From Dichetophora obliterata (taxonomy: Eukaryota; Arthropoda; Insecta; Diptera; Sciomyzidae): a stretch of DNA of 64,000 bases. Below are positions 1 to 10,268 of the stretch, piece after piece. The notes under the pieces were generated by a model, which searched no databases, was not told the DNA's origin, and saw only the letters and a list, made by a program, of their open reading frames with translations. The stretch covers positions 181,438,361 to 181,502,360 of the forward strand of contig OY986436.1 in assembly GCA_963920525.1 (NCBI GenBank). The letters are read 5' to 3'. A program made the translations under genes and the position numbers. Position 1 is the first letter of the stretch, and each line of letters opens with the position of its first letter.

Positions 1-261
1 ACATTCATTAAAATATATGTACTGTATTAAGGTTCATTCCATATACATAAATTGAATCTATGCGGAGAGCATAAAATTTGCATGAACCAAGAAACGTATT
101 CATTGATACACAAAGTTTATACTCTATACAACTTATGGAGATAGAAAGGCAAGCCAGAGTTTACTCTTAAAAAAAGTATGTCGTTTGCATTTATTAAAAC
201 AACATGTCATATTGTTGTCAGAACAGGATAGATTTGGAAAATAATTTGTCCAATTATACTT
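1..261. other. Unassigned AT-rich sequence
   Basis: No gene, RNA or repeat boundary recognised. Homology to the dispersed repeat starts just downstream. Confidence 0.5.
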
Positions 262-1335
262 AGTAGAGGTCACTAGAGAAATTCAACCTTTTCTCATATA
301 TTCTTTGTTGATTCGATACAAAATTAATGTAAAAAAATATGAATTTCACAAAAATTTGGCATCACTTTTACTTTCCTAATTAATTAGCCAACAGTTTTCT
401 CGCTGAGTTCCTTCTACCTACTCTAATTCATTAAAAAGAAAAATTACCAAAATCCGTTGAAAAACACTGGAGAAAATAGTTCTTAACATAACTTTTGATT
501 GGAAAGAGATATTGGGGTAATTTTTTTTCATCAACTTTATTTGAGACTTAAATTTTATATAGAATACATATAAGCAACATTTTTCAACTGTTTATGGAAT
601 TATGTGGCAAAATGAAGCAAATTTTGTTAATTTTGAATGTCATAGAAATAGTCTGGAAAACAAAACTTTTCACCAACTTTTTGACCAAAAATGTAATATT
701 TCAGAGGTTTTTGAACACAATTAAAAACATTTGATTAGTGAGGAAACGGTTAATCTTTTCTTATTTCTCCAAAGTTTTTTAATTGAACTTTCAGACAAAG
801 AAAACTTTATGAAAATCGATTGAAAAATGGCAGAGAACTTGCAATTTCAATCGTTTTTTTTTCATTTTGAGGCGATGACATGGCAACCAAGCCTCAAGGA
901 AATGCGTTGTACTGAGAAAATCTACAGTTTTTGAGATATCACAAATATTTTGACGTCATATTGACGGGAGTTTTTAAACATACTTTTTGTGAAAAATATT
1001 ACCAAAATAGCCAATGACAAAAATACGTTGATTAATGTCATAATAAGGGGAATATTTTAAAATTTACTATTTGTAAGAAATTTCACCATCGCAATATATT
1101 TTCACACATGTTACTTAAGAAAGTGCTTATGGTAGGGTGTCCGTAAGAGATAGCGAAAAATGCCTGTTTTGTACGTTATAGCAAAGTCTAAAATTTCCTT
1201 ACACCATGCTCTTCCATCTCTTATAGTTTAGAATTAACTCAGGAAATATTCTATAATGCTCATATTTCAGTTCAAAGGTCACAAGAAATTTGATGCACTC
1301 CTTCTCCTTACTCTAATTCATTAAAAAAAATACCA
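262..1335. repeat. Dispersed repeat family A, copy 1
   Basis: This stretch matches 34163-36960 in the same orientation. Shared landmarks are TTCTTTGTTGATTCGATAC near 300, TTTACTTTCCTAATTAATTA near 367, the TGAACTTTCAGACAAA block near 785, TTTTGAGGCGATGA near 865, and GTCCGTAAGAGATAGCGAAA near 1140. Copy 2 carries a 1.4-kb insertion that is absent here, so copy 1 serves as its empty site. No coding capacity or terminal repeats were found, and the family is unclassified. Confidence 0.75.
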
Positions 1336-4198
1336 AATTCGGTTGAGAAACACGAGAGAAAATGGTAATATAGATATTATTTATTTTGAGCTCTTATTTT
1401 GTACCTATAAATTATTTACATTGGTTTTGTCTGAGTGCAGAAGATTGTACTAATCCATCCCACTAGCAAAAGTTCAGTGAAAAGCGAGATTTTTGCAAAC
1501 TTTTCAGATTGATATTGTGTTTTAGTAGAATTTTGTTTTTTAAATTGTGTTGTGCCAAAAATTAGAGATCAAAAGAAAGGAAAAATGTGCCCTCTTTATG
1601 TAGATACGCAATTTTGGGATTTGTTTATGTAGAAACTACGTCTTTTTTTAAGAAAAGATATCTAAAATTAGTGGAGATACGGTAATTGTAACACGAAATT
1701 ATTTAGACTAAGGCCAAAGTTTTGCGATATTTATTTCGTTATCTTGAAGGAGGTAGTGTAGGTCTAGGGGACTAGGAAAATTCAATAAAATCAGTTTTTA
1801 TTTTAATGCTAGCATGCCGCACTTTTCTTATGACGGTAGTATTCTTGTTAATGATTGCTTAAAATTGTTAAGAGTCAATAAATATTGTTAGACAGGCCGT
1901 CCATTCAATATTGTATTTTGTTGATGAAATAACACTCTTTTCTCAGTGTATCCCATTTAAGTAGCTTTGTAAACTTATTTTCAAACAAACAAAAAAACGC
2001 AAAAATTTATAATTCAATTACAAACTCATTTATGAACAACAATCAGTACATTTTAATGTAATTTTCATACCTTATTTGCGCACAAAAAAATGTTCGTTTT
2101 AAGAGGCATTTAAGTGCGGCAAATAACTTGAAAAGGGTTCATTGTAGAGTGCCGAAAATGATCTATTCTACATGAAATGGTTCATAAATGCATTGAAAAA
2201 GATAGTTTTTGTTCCCTGGGTTGAACATCTCATGCTATCGACCATTAAAGATACACTTGTGTTGGTGTTTGAAAGGTGTAAAATTCCAACAATCATTACA
2301 CACACACACAAATCATGTTGTTGAATTTTAACTTTTTACACACACCCACACGCACACACACACGAATATACGCCACATACATAAATAACATATACATTTT
2401 TCAAAAATTTATAAAAACCACTAGCTAGCTGCATTAGCATATCCTACATTGATCCTGGTTCTGCAAAATATACATTATTTATAGATAAAGAAAATTTTCT
2501 ACAAACATTGTTATTGTTGTTGTTATTTCGGAAAGCAATACAAGCACTTTCATAGAGCTTTTGTTTCGAAAAAATATATTCGTGCATGTTAACCAACACA
2601 TTTACCAAAGCCTAGCTATGAATTTATGTAGAAAACATAGAATAGAATTAAAATTTTGATAACTTAGAAACAATAAAATCAGAATAAATAAACTACACTG
2701 ACGTTTAGGGTGAATCCTTTAAAAACTTCTTCTTCTCTGTTTCCTTATTCAATATTTGAACGACCTTACATGTTGATACAATTCCAAATATGCGTATGTA
2801 TGCTTAAGTAATGGTGTTGGTGTCTGATATGACACCAGATTCCTTTTGGAATCACCCCATCTGCTTCCCCATGCATAGATATGTACATATGTATGTAGAT
2901 ATACTCTGTTAGACATCCGTGCTGTAACTTGCCAATGAATCTTTTTTATGTTGTGCTGTTGTTTTTTTTTTAATAATCCGACACTTTTACGTACGTGCTA
3001 CCCTGCGGCTCTATGAATTGCTCTTCCGTCATGCTGTCATTGCTGAGTGTCCTTGAATGCGTGCGGTGCGAGCGGGGGAGGTGAGCAAAAATGATGTCAA
3101 TTTTGTGTCGATTGTTAAGGTTCTTGGTATGGTTGTTTGTGTGTATTTGCGTTGAATTTGGTAATATTCTAAATACATTCATATTCTTGATTTTAGCTCA
3201 GGATTTTTTGGGGCTCTCTGCCTTGGGCAAGGATTAAAATTTAATGAGTTTTTCAGTGAATTCATTCAACATTTCAAATATGTTGCTGATTGTTTGAGGG
3301 CCGGGCTAGTATAGTAAATGTCAAAATGTGAGGTGGGTGTGGTGCAAAAGAGATATTAGGTAGCAAAGCTCAAGATGACTCAAATGTGGTCTGAGCTGTG
3401 GTTCGTATTGCAATTTATTTGATTTGTTTTTAGAAAGACTTGTTTAATTAAGTGACTGAACGTGACCTTGAAATATGGTTCTAAGTGACTGAAAATCTGC
3501 AATTTGAAAACATAAAATCTTTAGGGATGTACCTTTATTATATGTAAGTTATGTATACAAAAAGGAGGTAAGAAAATAATTGCTGAACAAAAAGGCAACT
3601 ATAGAGGTAAAAAAATCTCCGAGTATAAGACATTTCTTTAGAAATAAGGTAAAAAAAACTATATTGAGGGCTAAGCCCAGTAATATGGCGAAGTCAGCTG
3701 GAATATATATAAATTTCAAAACTATTTGTCGCTGGCCAATGTTTGGATTTAATATTTGATGAATTGAACTACCTACTGAGTTAAGAGATTGTTATTAAAA
3801 ATAGTTACTGCATTGTTTGTTTTGGCTCTTTAGTTTTTTTTTTAAACATTTAAGTAGTAACCCCCTGTCTTTTGGTTAATTCAGTATGCAGATAATAGCC
3901 ACAACATAGTGTTATATTTCAATGCTTTATTGCCATATAAAAAGTGCGTGTATTGTAAAGTAATCATCAGAGTTAGACGTCAGTCCAAATGAGTTATACA
4001 AAATGTCAAGCGGATGAGATTGAAGACGAGTGCATATAAAATAAAAATTAATATAAAGCTCGGAGGCACTGCTAAGCTTGCACTATTAAGTAAAAAATAA
4101 GCGATTTTTGTGCAATAGCGATTTTTTTAGTGGTCTGCGCTAAGGAATTAAATTTCGTAAGAACAAAATCCGATACTCCAAACGATTTTAAGCCCCGT
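1336..4198. other. Gene-free region with simple repeats
   Basis: No supported gene. CA-rich microsatellites lie at about 2298-2312 and 2337-2364. A CTCAGTGTA motif near 1944 resembles the end of the CACTGAG MITE family, but no partner end was found. The short minus-strand frame at 2970-3182 has no recognisable protein features. Confidence 0.5.
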
Positions 4199-4652
4199 TT
4201 GAAGAAGAAAACCCCGAACACATTCTATGTGAATGTCCAGCAAACCATACACGGTTGTCACCTTTGTGGGAAAAATCCCATTTGTGGTTATTTTTAATTG
4301 CCGTGGGAAATGGGAATTCCCATGGGAATTTTTAATTGAGTCTGGTTTTTTTAATTAACGTGGGACTTTTTTTGTTTTGTGGGATTTTTTTTTTGTTTTG
4401 AAGGATTTATTTTTTTTTTGTCAGTTGAAACATGTATAAATATATATACATAACAGTGTATATTTTTCATATTTTGTTCATTGCCAAAATCGTCTCAACC
4501 TATCTATATGATTTTCGGAACGAATTCGTTAAGGATTCGGTTATTTTGGTTTGGTGCGAAGTTCTTTCACTTTTGACATAATAACATGCATTGGGAAAGT
4601 ATGTTTCAGTAATATACAAAATTTTTATATCTTAAAATTGATTTGTGATTGG
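4199..4652. repeat. Duplicated LINE C-terminal motif plus left part of repeat X (copy 1)
   Basis: This segment is almost identical to 8205-8593 continued at 9514-9549. It starts with about 60 bp encoding the Cys/His segment of a Jockey-like ORF2 (TPEHILCEC-type motif), followed by the left part of the G/T-rich repeat X from about 4262. It lacks the mariner found in the other copy and so shows the empty target. At 4652 it joins RNase H coding sequence abruptly, which marks a duplication breakpoint. Confidence 0.85.
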
Positions 4653-4974
4653 ATTTTTCCTGATCCCGGGTTTAAAAAAATAATTGCAAAAATTCAACGT
4701 TCCGTTTCCCATCAATTTGACAAAGTCGTTATACCTACTCGGCAACTATGGAGGAATGATAGCTTCACAGTTGATTCTGGCTCACAGATATGGTACACTG
4801 ATGGGTCGAAACTCGAAAATGGAGTAACGGGAGCGGGGATATATGGTCCCAAGTTCCAAAAAGCTCTTCCAATGGGATACACGCCGACAATATTCCAGAC
4901 GGAGGTATATGCCATTGAAGTTTGAGTCAGAGAATGTCTCCTCAGGAAATCAAAGGGGGCTCATATCTACATAC
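4653..4974 (+). pseudogene. Jockey-like LINE ORF2, RNase H domain, 5' part
   Basis: The frame encodes the start of a non-LTR retrotransposon RNase H domain. The WYTDGSK motif carries the first catalytic Asp, and QTEVYAIE carries the catalytic Glu. An in-frame TGA at 4923-4925 breaks the frame, and coding similarity continues after it (VRECL-type residues). At 4974 a DNA transposon interrupts the domain, and the rest resumes at 7733. The upstream endonuclease and reverse transcriptase are absent, because the domain is preceded directly by repeat X. It is a dead fragment. Confidence 0.85.
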
Positions 4975-5002
4975 CGATGGCTTATATTCGAAATCCTCTA
5001 TA
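4975..5002 (+). repeat. Left terminal inverted repeat of the Sola-like element
   Basis: The 28 bases pair perfectly with 7701-7728. The match ends at 5003, where the two ends differ. Confidence 0.93.
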
Positions 5003-5567
5003 TTCAAAAACACAACTTTTCAGGAGAGCAAAAAAACATAATATTTTGCAAACTGTTAAACATAAAGCAAACTATTCTTCTATAATATTATTTAAATATT
5101 CGTTAACTTACTATGATATGAAAAAAATTTGGTAATTCGCATTATTTACGGCACTATGGTTGATAGAGGGTTTTTAATTTTAAATATTGAAAATTTGTAT
5201 TGAAATTTTTGGTTTATAGAGGCTTTTGTTGAATTGAAAATACATTATTTTTTAAAGTAATGTAGAGTTATGATTCAAACAAATTACTTTATATGCATTA
5301 AACACGTAAGGAAACTAATGAACAGCTTCAAAAAAATTATTTATGGTATATTAAAGCAAAGAGAAATGCAAATGGGTTGAGATCTTAAAGACGATTTTAT
5401 TTGTTTTGGTCAATACATAAGTAGTAGTATTACAAAGATACCAATGTATTTCAATTTTTATTCAATGAAAATTAATTGAGGTTTATTTACCATTTAACAA
5501 AGTAATTAAGAAAAAAAAATACGATGAAATGCAACGAAGATAAATAGTTAATAAACAAAGTCTCTAA

Positions 5568-7313
5568 TTATTGATTTATATTGTCATAAAAATTGTGATA
5601 TTCTGCTGGAATTACAGGTTTCAAGGCTTGCAAATGTTTCCATTTACTTGGTTGAACTTGAAGTTGTTCTGTATGCAGAGCCTTAGGCTCTTTGTAGCCA
5701 TTATACTTACGAAATATGTGGGGAAGATCAGTGTATTCAGAATTAAAATCAGTTTTATATTTAACGCTGCCATCTGGTAAGTACTGGAGCGATCTTAAGT
5801 CAGAAACAGTTGGATCATTCTTCTTTTTTCCAGGGCGTATACTTTGAAATCGAATAACACTTACGTCGTTGTAGTTGTAAAAGAAATTGTAACGTAAGTA
5901 TATTGCTTCGAATGGTAGATTAATCTTTTTATTCTCAACTATAACAGTTTTCCGAGCTTCTTTTGTTACTCTAAGGTAGTCAATTGGCAGATAAATTTCT
6001 TGATTTTTTAACTTTCTTTCGATGCAGGCATGTGCACTGTCGCACTCCATTTGTGTATGTCCTTTTTCTAAATATTTCTGCTCGATTATCCTTTTATTTT
6101 CAATTGCAAATATTGACAGTGCATTCGATAGAATGTGGTTCCGGTTTTGATAACCACATCCGTCGGAATAAATGACAATTGGTAAAGAATCAGAAGAACA
6201 GTGTGTTTTAAGATGATATACTATAATGGAGATGAATGTTGAAGCTAAAAGGTCGCCATCAATCTCGCTCCACCAATAGTTTGTACATTGATGACTAGCT
6301 AGGTTATAGATAGTAAAGTTATGAACTTGGAGTCGTTGTTTGAAATAAATTGCGGATGCATTTATATTCGGGCATAGTTTTACAGCTTGTACATCCATTG
6401 TAAATACATGACTTCGCCCCTTTTTGGCTGCAACTTTGTCCGAATGTTTTTCCAAGTGAGCGCGTTCTTTTTTTAAAATATGTGCATTATATTCCTGAAT
6501 CAGCGTATGGTGTGCTTTAAACCCAACACAAATATCACACTGGTCTTTTCGAGGCTTGAACAGTGCTAAATTCAGTTCATCAAAGTATTTAGAAAATGTG
6601 AAAATTGAGACCGGACCAATACCTTCCTCCGAGCATTTATTAACATAGTCTTTGTATATATCCGCTTTTGTTTTAAAAGCAGCCGCGATGTATATTTTCT
6701 TAGAGTCCTTTCTGCAATAGTGGCTCTCCATTTTATCCAGCTTTGTAAAATACGCTTTCAAAAATTGTTTACCGGCGCTAATAGGCCTTACAAATTTTTT
6801 TTCGATGTTAATAACAGACTTCGATTTATCTTTAGGCATCACCCAGCCTTTAATCATGTCGCTTTTTAAAGAAAGCGTTGAAAGGAACATACGTCTACAT
6901 ACCTTTAAGCATTTATGCTTAAGTGGTAGCTTGAATATAAGAGTGTTGTGCTTCCTTGAATCTGAAATTCTTCGTCTTGTGCAAGGAATTTGAAATACGT
7001 GACTTTTAATAAAAACTTTCTTTCCTTCCCATGAAAAATTCCAAAACGAGTTGAATATATTGGTCCTCATCTCTTCATTGAATATGTCACAGTGGCGAAC
7101 TTTACTTTTCGAACAGAAAGATGACGAGCATGTTGGTCCCATAACTCTTGCAAGCTTAGGTTCTGATGAAAATCCCAAATATTCTTGACCCTTCATCCTC
7201 CTTTTACGATTTTCATATTGTTTTTTTGACACTGGCACATGAGCTCGTTTTGTTCTCCGCGGAATAACAATTTCGTCTTCAGAATCTGTATAGACACATT
7301 TTATTAACACCAC
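5568..7313 (-). CDS. Sola-like DDE/D-type transposase, main exon
   Basis: This is an uninterrupted 581-residue frame inside the transposon. The N-terminus is acidic then basic (TDSEDE, then NRKRRMKG), and residues 62-139 are Cys-rich. A CDIC (CxxC) motif lies at about 259-262. MDVQA at about 306 carries a likely first catalytic Asp, YSDGCGYQNRN at about 382-392 a likely second, and GHTQMECDSAH at about 418-428 has the acidic/His pattern expected for the third. Asp followed by a GxQNRN-type motif is, to my knowledge, common in Sola-like transposases. The first codon here is GTG directly after a TAG at 7316-7314, so translation probably begins upstream in a small exon. No frameshift or stop was seen, so the element may be young. 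Another RNase H-fold superfamily remains possible. Confidence 0.8.
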   Translation of the reverse strand: MVLIKCVYTDSEDEIVIPRRTKRAHVPVSKKQYENRKRRMKGQEYLGFSSEPKLARVMGPTCSSSFCSKSKVRHCDIFNEEMRTNIFNSFWNFSWEGKKVFIKSHVFQIPCTRRRISDSRKHNTLIFKLPLKHKCLKVCRRMFLSTLSLKSDMIKGWVMPKDKSKSVINIEKKFVRPISAGKQFLKAYFTKLDKMESHYCRKDSKKIYIAAAFKTKADIYKDYVNKCSEEGIGPVSIFTFSKYFDELNLALFKPRKDQCDICVGFKAHHTLIQEYNAHILKKERAHLEKHSDKVAAKKGRSHVFTMDVQAVKLCPNINASAIYFKQRLQVHNFTIYNLASHQCTNYWWSEIDGDLLASTFISIIVYHLKTHCSSDSLPIVIYSDGCGYQNRNHILSNALSIFAIENKRIIEQKYLEKGHTQMECDSAHACIERKLKNQEIYLPIDYLRVTKEARKTVIVENKKINLPFEAIYLRYNFFYNYNDVSVIRFQSIRPGKKKNDPTVSDLRSLQYLPDGSVKYKTDFNSEYTDLPHIFRKYNGYKEPKALHTEQLQVQPSKWKHLQALKPVIPAEYHNFYDNINQ

Positions 7314-7367
7314 CTAAATGTAGATTTATTAATGTACTTTATATTCACCTGTTATTAGAGCATCTAC

Positions 7368-7427
7368 GTTAACCTCATCAGAAGAGTTATAGTCAAGCGC
7401 GATACGTTGCAAATTATTAAAAGACAT
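7368..7427 (-). CDS. Probable first coding exon of the Sola-like transposase
   Basis: An ATG at 7427-7425 opens a 20-codon frame rich in Ser and acidic residues. Joining it to the main exon needs removal of a 54-nt intron at 7367-7314. That intron has a GTAGAT donor, a TTAAT-type branch region and a TTTAG acceptor, and the splice is phase 0. A 60-nt alternative with a GTTAAC donor also keeps phase. The size fits short fly introns. This is inferred from sequence signals only. Confidence 0.55.
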
Positions 7428-7700
7428 TGTATATACACACGTACTTAATTCTCTCACAAATCAGAATAAAAATAATTAATAACCACAAATTCAATTTTTA
7501 GAATTGAAAAATTACATAAAAATCAATGGTGTATAGAGGGTTTTTTTTTTACGAAAATAAATAAAAAGGTTGATAGAGGAAACTTAAATATTGAAAAATA
7601 AAGCCAATGGAAAGGACTTTGGGTCCAAAAATTTTTGAGAAGGCGTAAACGACATAGACGAAGACTTTCCCATCAAAAACTGATTTTCGGCAAAATGGTG

Positions 7701-7728
7701 TATAGAGGATTTCGAATATAAGCCATCG
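7701..7728 (-). repeat. Right terminal inverted repeat of the Sola-like element
   Basis: Perfect reverse complement of 4975-5002. ATAC follows at 7729-7732, matching the four bases before the left end. Confidence 0.93.
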
Positions 7729-7732
7729 ATAC

Positions 7733-8260
7733 TTTCAGACAGTCAAGCTGCTTTAAAAGCCCTTCAAGCCTACGAACTTGAATCAAGACTAGTCTCCAAC
7801 TGCGTAGAGCTATTAAATACGCTGGGACAAAGCAACAAAATAGAATTATGGCGAGTTCCAGGTCACGAAGGATTCGAGGGAAACGAAAGGACGGACTGCC
7901 TTGCCAAAAGAGGAGCGTCTCGAACTCTTATAGGACCTGAACCATTCTGTAGCTTAGCAAAAGGCTACATTCTAGAAAAAATTAGAATATGGGAAGATAA
8001 GAAATTTCAGTGCCACTGGAACAAAACTAATGGACAAAGGCAATCTAAGAAATTTTTAACTCCAAGTAAAGTAAAATCCAAAGATTTTCCAAAGCTGACC
8101 TTAGAATTCTCATCAGTTTCTTCACAGGCCACTGCTCACTCAGATAACATCTTAAAAAGATGGGTCTTACTGAATCAGACGTCAGCAGACTATGCGAGGG
8201 TAGGAAGAAGAAACCCCCGAACACATTCTATGTGAATGTCCAGCAACCCATACACGGTTG
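7733..8260 (+). pseudogene. Jockey-like LINE ORF2, RNase H 3' part and Cys/His motif
   Basis: Continues the RNase H domain broken by the Sola-like insertion. SDSQAAL carries the third catalytic acid, VPGHEGFEGNE is the typical late RNase H block, and ERTDCLA carries the fourth acid. Further downstream comes a degenerate LCE...TPEHILCEC-type Cys/His motif near 8190-8245, where the frame has slipped. It ends at repeat X. A last C-terminal piece of a LINE ORF2 appears at 10160-10268, on the far side of X. Confidence 0.82.
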
Positions 8261-8593
8261 CCACCTTTGTGGGAAAAATCCCATTTGTGGTTATTTTTAA
8301 TTGAAGTGGGAAATGGAAATTCCCATGGGAATTTTTAATTGAGTCTGGTTTTTTTAATTAACGTGGGACTTTTTTTGTTTTGTGGGATTTTTTTTTTGTT
8401 TTGAAGGATTTATTTTTTTTTGTCAGTTGAAACATGTATAAATATATATACATAACAGTGTATATTTTTCATATTTTGTTCATTGTCAAAATCGTCTCAA
8501 CCCATCTATATGATTTTCGCAACGAATTCGGTGCGAAGTTCTTTCACTTTTGACATAATAACATGCATTGGGAAAGTATGTTTCAGTAATATA

Positions 8594-9511
8594 CAGGGTC
8601 CGCCATTTAACGTTTTTTTTCAAATAGTGCTTATTTCGTGAATGGTAACACTTAGCTCATGTCTGATTCGACACATAATTAGTTGTATCCTTCCGCTGAA
8701 CGAATATGGTTGTGTATACGCTTGAACAGCGCTTGGAAATATTGCGACATTACTTTGAAAATCATGATGCTGATTTTGCCAAAAAAATCATCTTTTCAGA
8801 TGAAGCTCATTTTGATCTTGGCGGGTATGAAAACAAGCAAAATTGTCGCATTTGGGGCACAAAAAACCCGCTCGCATACATTGAAAAGCCGCTGCACCTA
8901 AAACGAGTCACTGTTTGGTGCGGATTTTGGTCCAGAGGCATAATTGGGCCATTTTTCTTCGAAAATGAGCAAGGAGTGGCCGTTACAGTCAATAGCGATC
9001 GTTATCGGGACATGTTGAACGAATTTTTGTTCACAAAAATTGAAGAGGAGGATATTTGCAACATTTGGTTTCAAAAGGACGGCGCTACGTGCCACACAGC
9101 CGAAGCTACACTCGATGTTTTGCGCCCTGTTTTTGAAGATCGCATTATCAGCCGCAGAGCTGATGTCGTTTGGCCACCTCGGAGCTGCGATTTGACACCG
9201 TCGGATTATTATTTGTGGGGTGCCCTCAAAGATAAGTGTTACACCGACAAGCCAGAGACAATTGACGCTTTAAAGGACAATATTCGTTAAGACATTATGA
9301 AATACAGCTGCACACAATCGATAATGTGCTTAAAAATTGGACCGATCGTGTAGGCTACTGCATGTTCAGCCGAGGCAGCCATTTGAATTAAATTATTTTT
9401 CATTATTAACCGGAAGGATTGTACTTTCAAATAAAAGAAGAAATTTGAGAAAATATTTTTAATTTTTTTTTTATAGAATTTTAAAAAAAAAAAAATATTT
9501 GGTGGACCCTT
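8594..9511 (+). mobile_element. Internally deleted mariner of rosa (D,D41D) type
   Basis: The 918-bp element has imperfect inverted ends (CAGGGTCCGCCA; the other end reads AAGGGTCCACCA) and TA duplications at 8592-8593 and 9512-9513. The second copy of the surrounding repeat at 4609-4630 has the uninterrupted TA target, confirming both borders. The coding region has lost most of its N-terminal DNA-binding half and has a frameshift near the end, so the copy cannot be autonomous. Confidence 0.92.
8706..9290 (+). pseudogene. Truncated mariner transposase, catalytic half
   Basis: The frame encodes 194 residues against roughly 340-350 usual for the family. It starts with the normal N-terminus (VYTLEQRLEILRHYFENH) and then jumps to DADFAKKIIFSDEAHF, so about 130-150 residues with the helix-turn-helix region are missing. 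Catalytic motifs remain: SDEAHF, then FQKDGAT, then LTPSDYYLWG. Forty-one residues separate the second Asp from the Asp in SDYYLWG, which is the D,D41D spacing of the rosa group. A frameshift near 9285 gives an early TAA at 9288, and the usual C-terminal residues continue in another frame to about 9390. Confidence 0.88.
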
Positions 9512-10159
9512 TACAAAATTTTTATATCTTAAAATTGATTTGTGATTGGCCCTTATTACGAGTTGCTTTCGACGTAATCTTCGCTGGTTATCGAACAACG
9601 AGTATCGAACGTCAAACCCTGTCGAAATGTTTGTTGTTCATCGAATTTTCAGTCGATTAGAATTTTACTTTTAATGCGGTGCGTGCTGAGCAATAATTGT
9701 TAAAATGATAAGAATTTCATGATTGTGTTTTGCTTTTTAAAGACTAAAAACTAATTTGGAACTCTTTTTGTAAACTTTATACAGGTTTAAGGTGGATAAA
9801 AAAAATATTTTTTATTGAATATTATTACTAAAAGATTAATTAAAGCACACGTGACGAAATATACTAGATCTTTTTTATTTTTGTTTCATTTTTGACAATT
9901 TGTTATGTCTGTATTATTACTGTGGTAATTTTTCGTGGTTTTTTTTAAATACAAATGGGATTTTTCGTGGTTTTTTTTTTGCGTGGGATTTTCGTGGTTA
10001 TTTTAAATTACCATGGAATTTTTTGTGGGTTTTTTTTAATTGCGATGGGATTTTTTTTTTTCAATTGTATACCATGGGAATTTTCGTGGTTATTAATTTT
10101 TGCTATTGTGGGAAAAAGGTTTTTTCGTGGGAATTTGAGGTGGAAACAGTGAAGCCATA

Positions 10160-10268
10160 GCCTAAGACGTCTCCGTTTTGGTGGGGAAGTAGTGCCCCGT
10201 CCACAATTTGGAACACCAAGCCAGAGACAGTGCTAAAATATATAAAAAGACTAAATCTGGAGTGTTAA
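10160..10268 (+). pseudogene. Jockey-like LINE ORF2, extreme C-terminus
   Basis: One frame reads LRRLRFGGE...PRPQFGTPS; after a break a second reads VLKYIKRLNLE-like residues before a TAA at 10266. This is the usual end of Jockey-like ORF2 proteins. It lies beyond repeat X, so it probably belongs to the same LINE copy as 7733-8260. Confidence 0.55.

Larger units (their letters stand above)
4975..7728 (-). mobile_element. Sola-like DNA transposon, apparently complete
   Basis: The 2754-bp element has 28-bp perfect terminal inverted repeats at 4975-5002 and 7701-7728, starting CGATGGCTTATATTCG. It is flanked by a 4-bp direct duplication ATAC at 4971-4974 and 7729-7732. Removing the element and one ATAC makes the interrupted RNase H frame continuous, which independently fixes the borders. 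It carries one long transposase frame on the minus strand. A 4-bp target duplication is typical of the Sola superfamily. The superfamily name is inferred from that and from the protein; borders and duplication are seen directly. Confidence 0.9.
8261..10159. repeat. Unclassified G/T-rich repeat X interrupting the LINE tail
   Basis: The stretch begins CCACCTTTGTGGGAAAAA and ends near GAATTTGAGGTGG at 10143, giving short CCACC/GGTGG inverted ends. Both flanks are dominated by degenerate copies of GTGGGATTTTTCGTGG-like units (8270-8410 and 9920-10140). It separates the Cys/His motif from the C-terminus of a LINE ORF2, so it looks like an insertion, but no clear target duplication was found. A mariner is nested at 8594-9511. 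The left part is duplicated at 4262-4652. Confidence 0.6.

Noticed and set aside
2970..3182. 70-residue minus-strand gene
   Set aside because: No recognisable domain or context, and the length is expected by chance.
9900..10160. Gly/Phe-rich small proteins
   Set aside because: Translations of the GTGGGATTTTTCGTGG units in two frames; repeat artefact.
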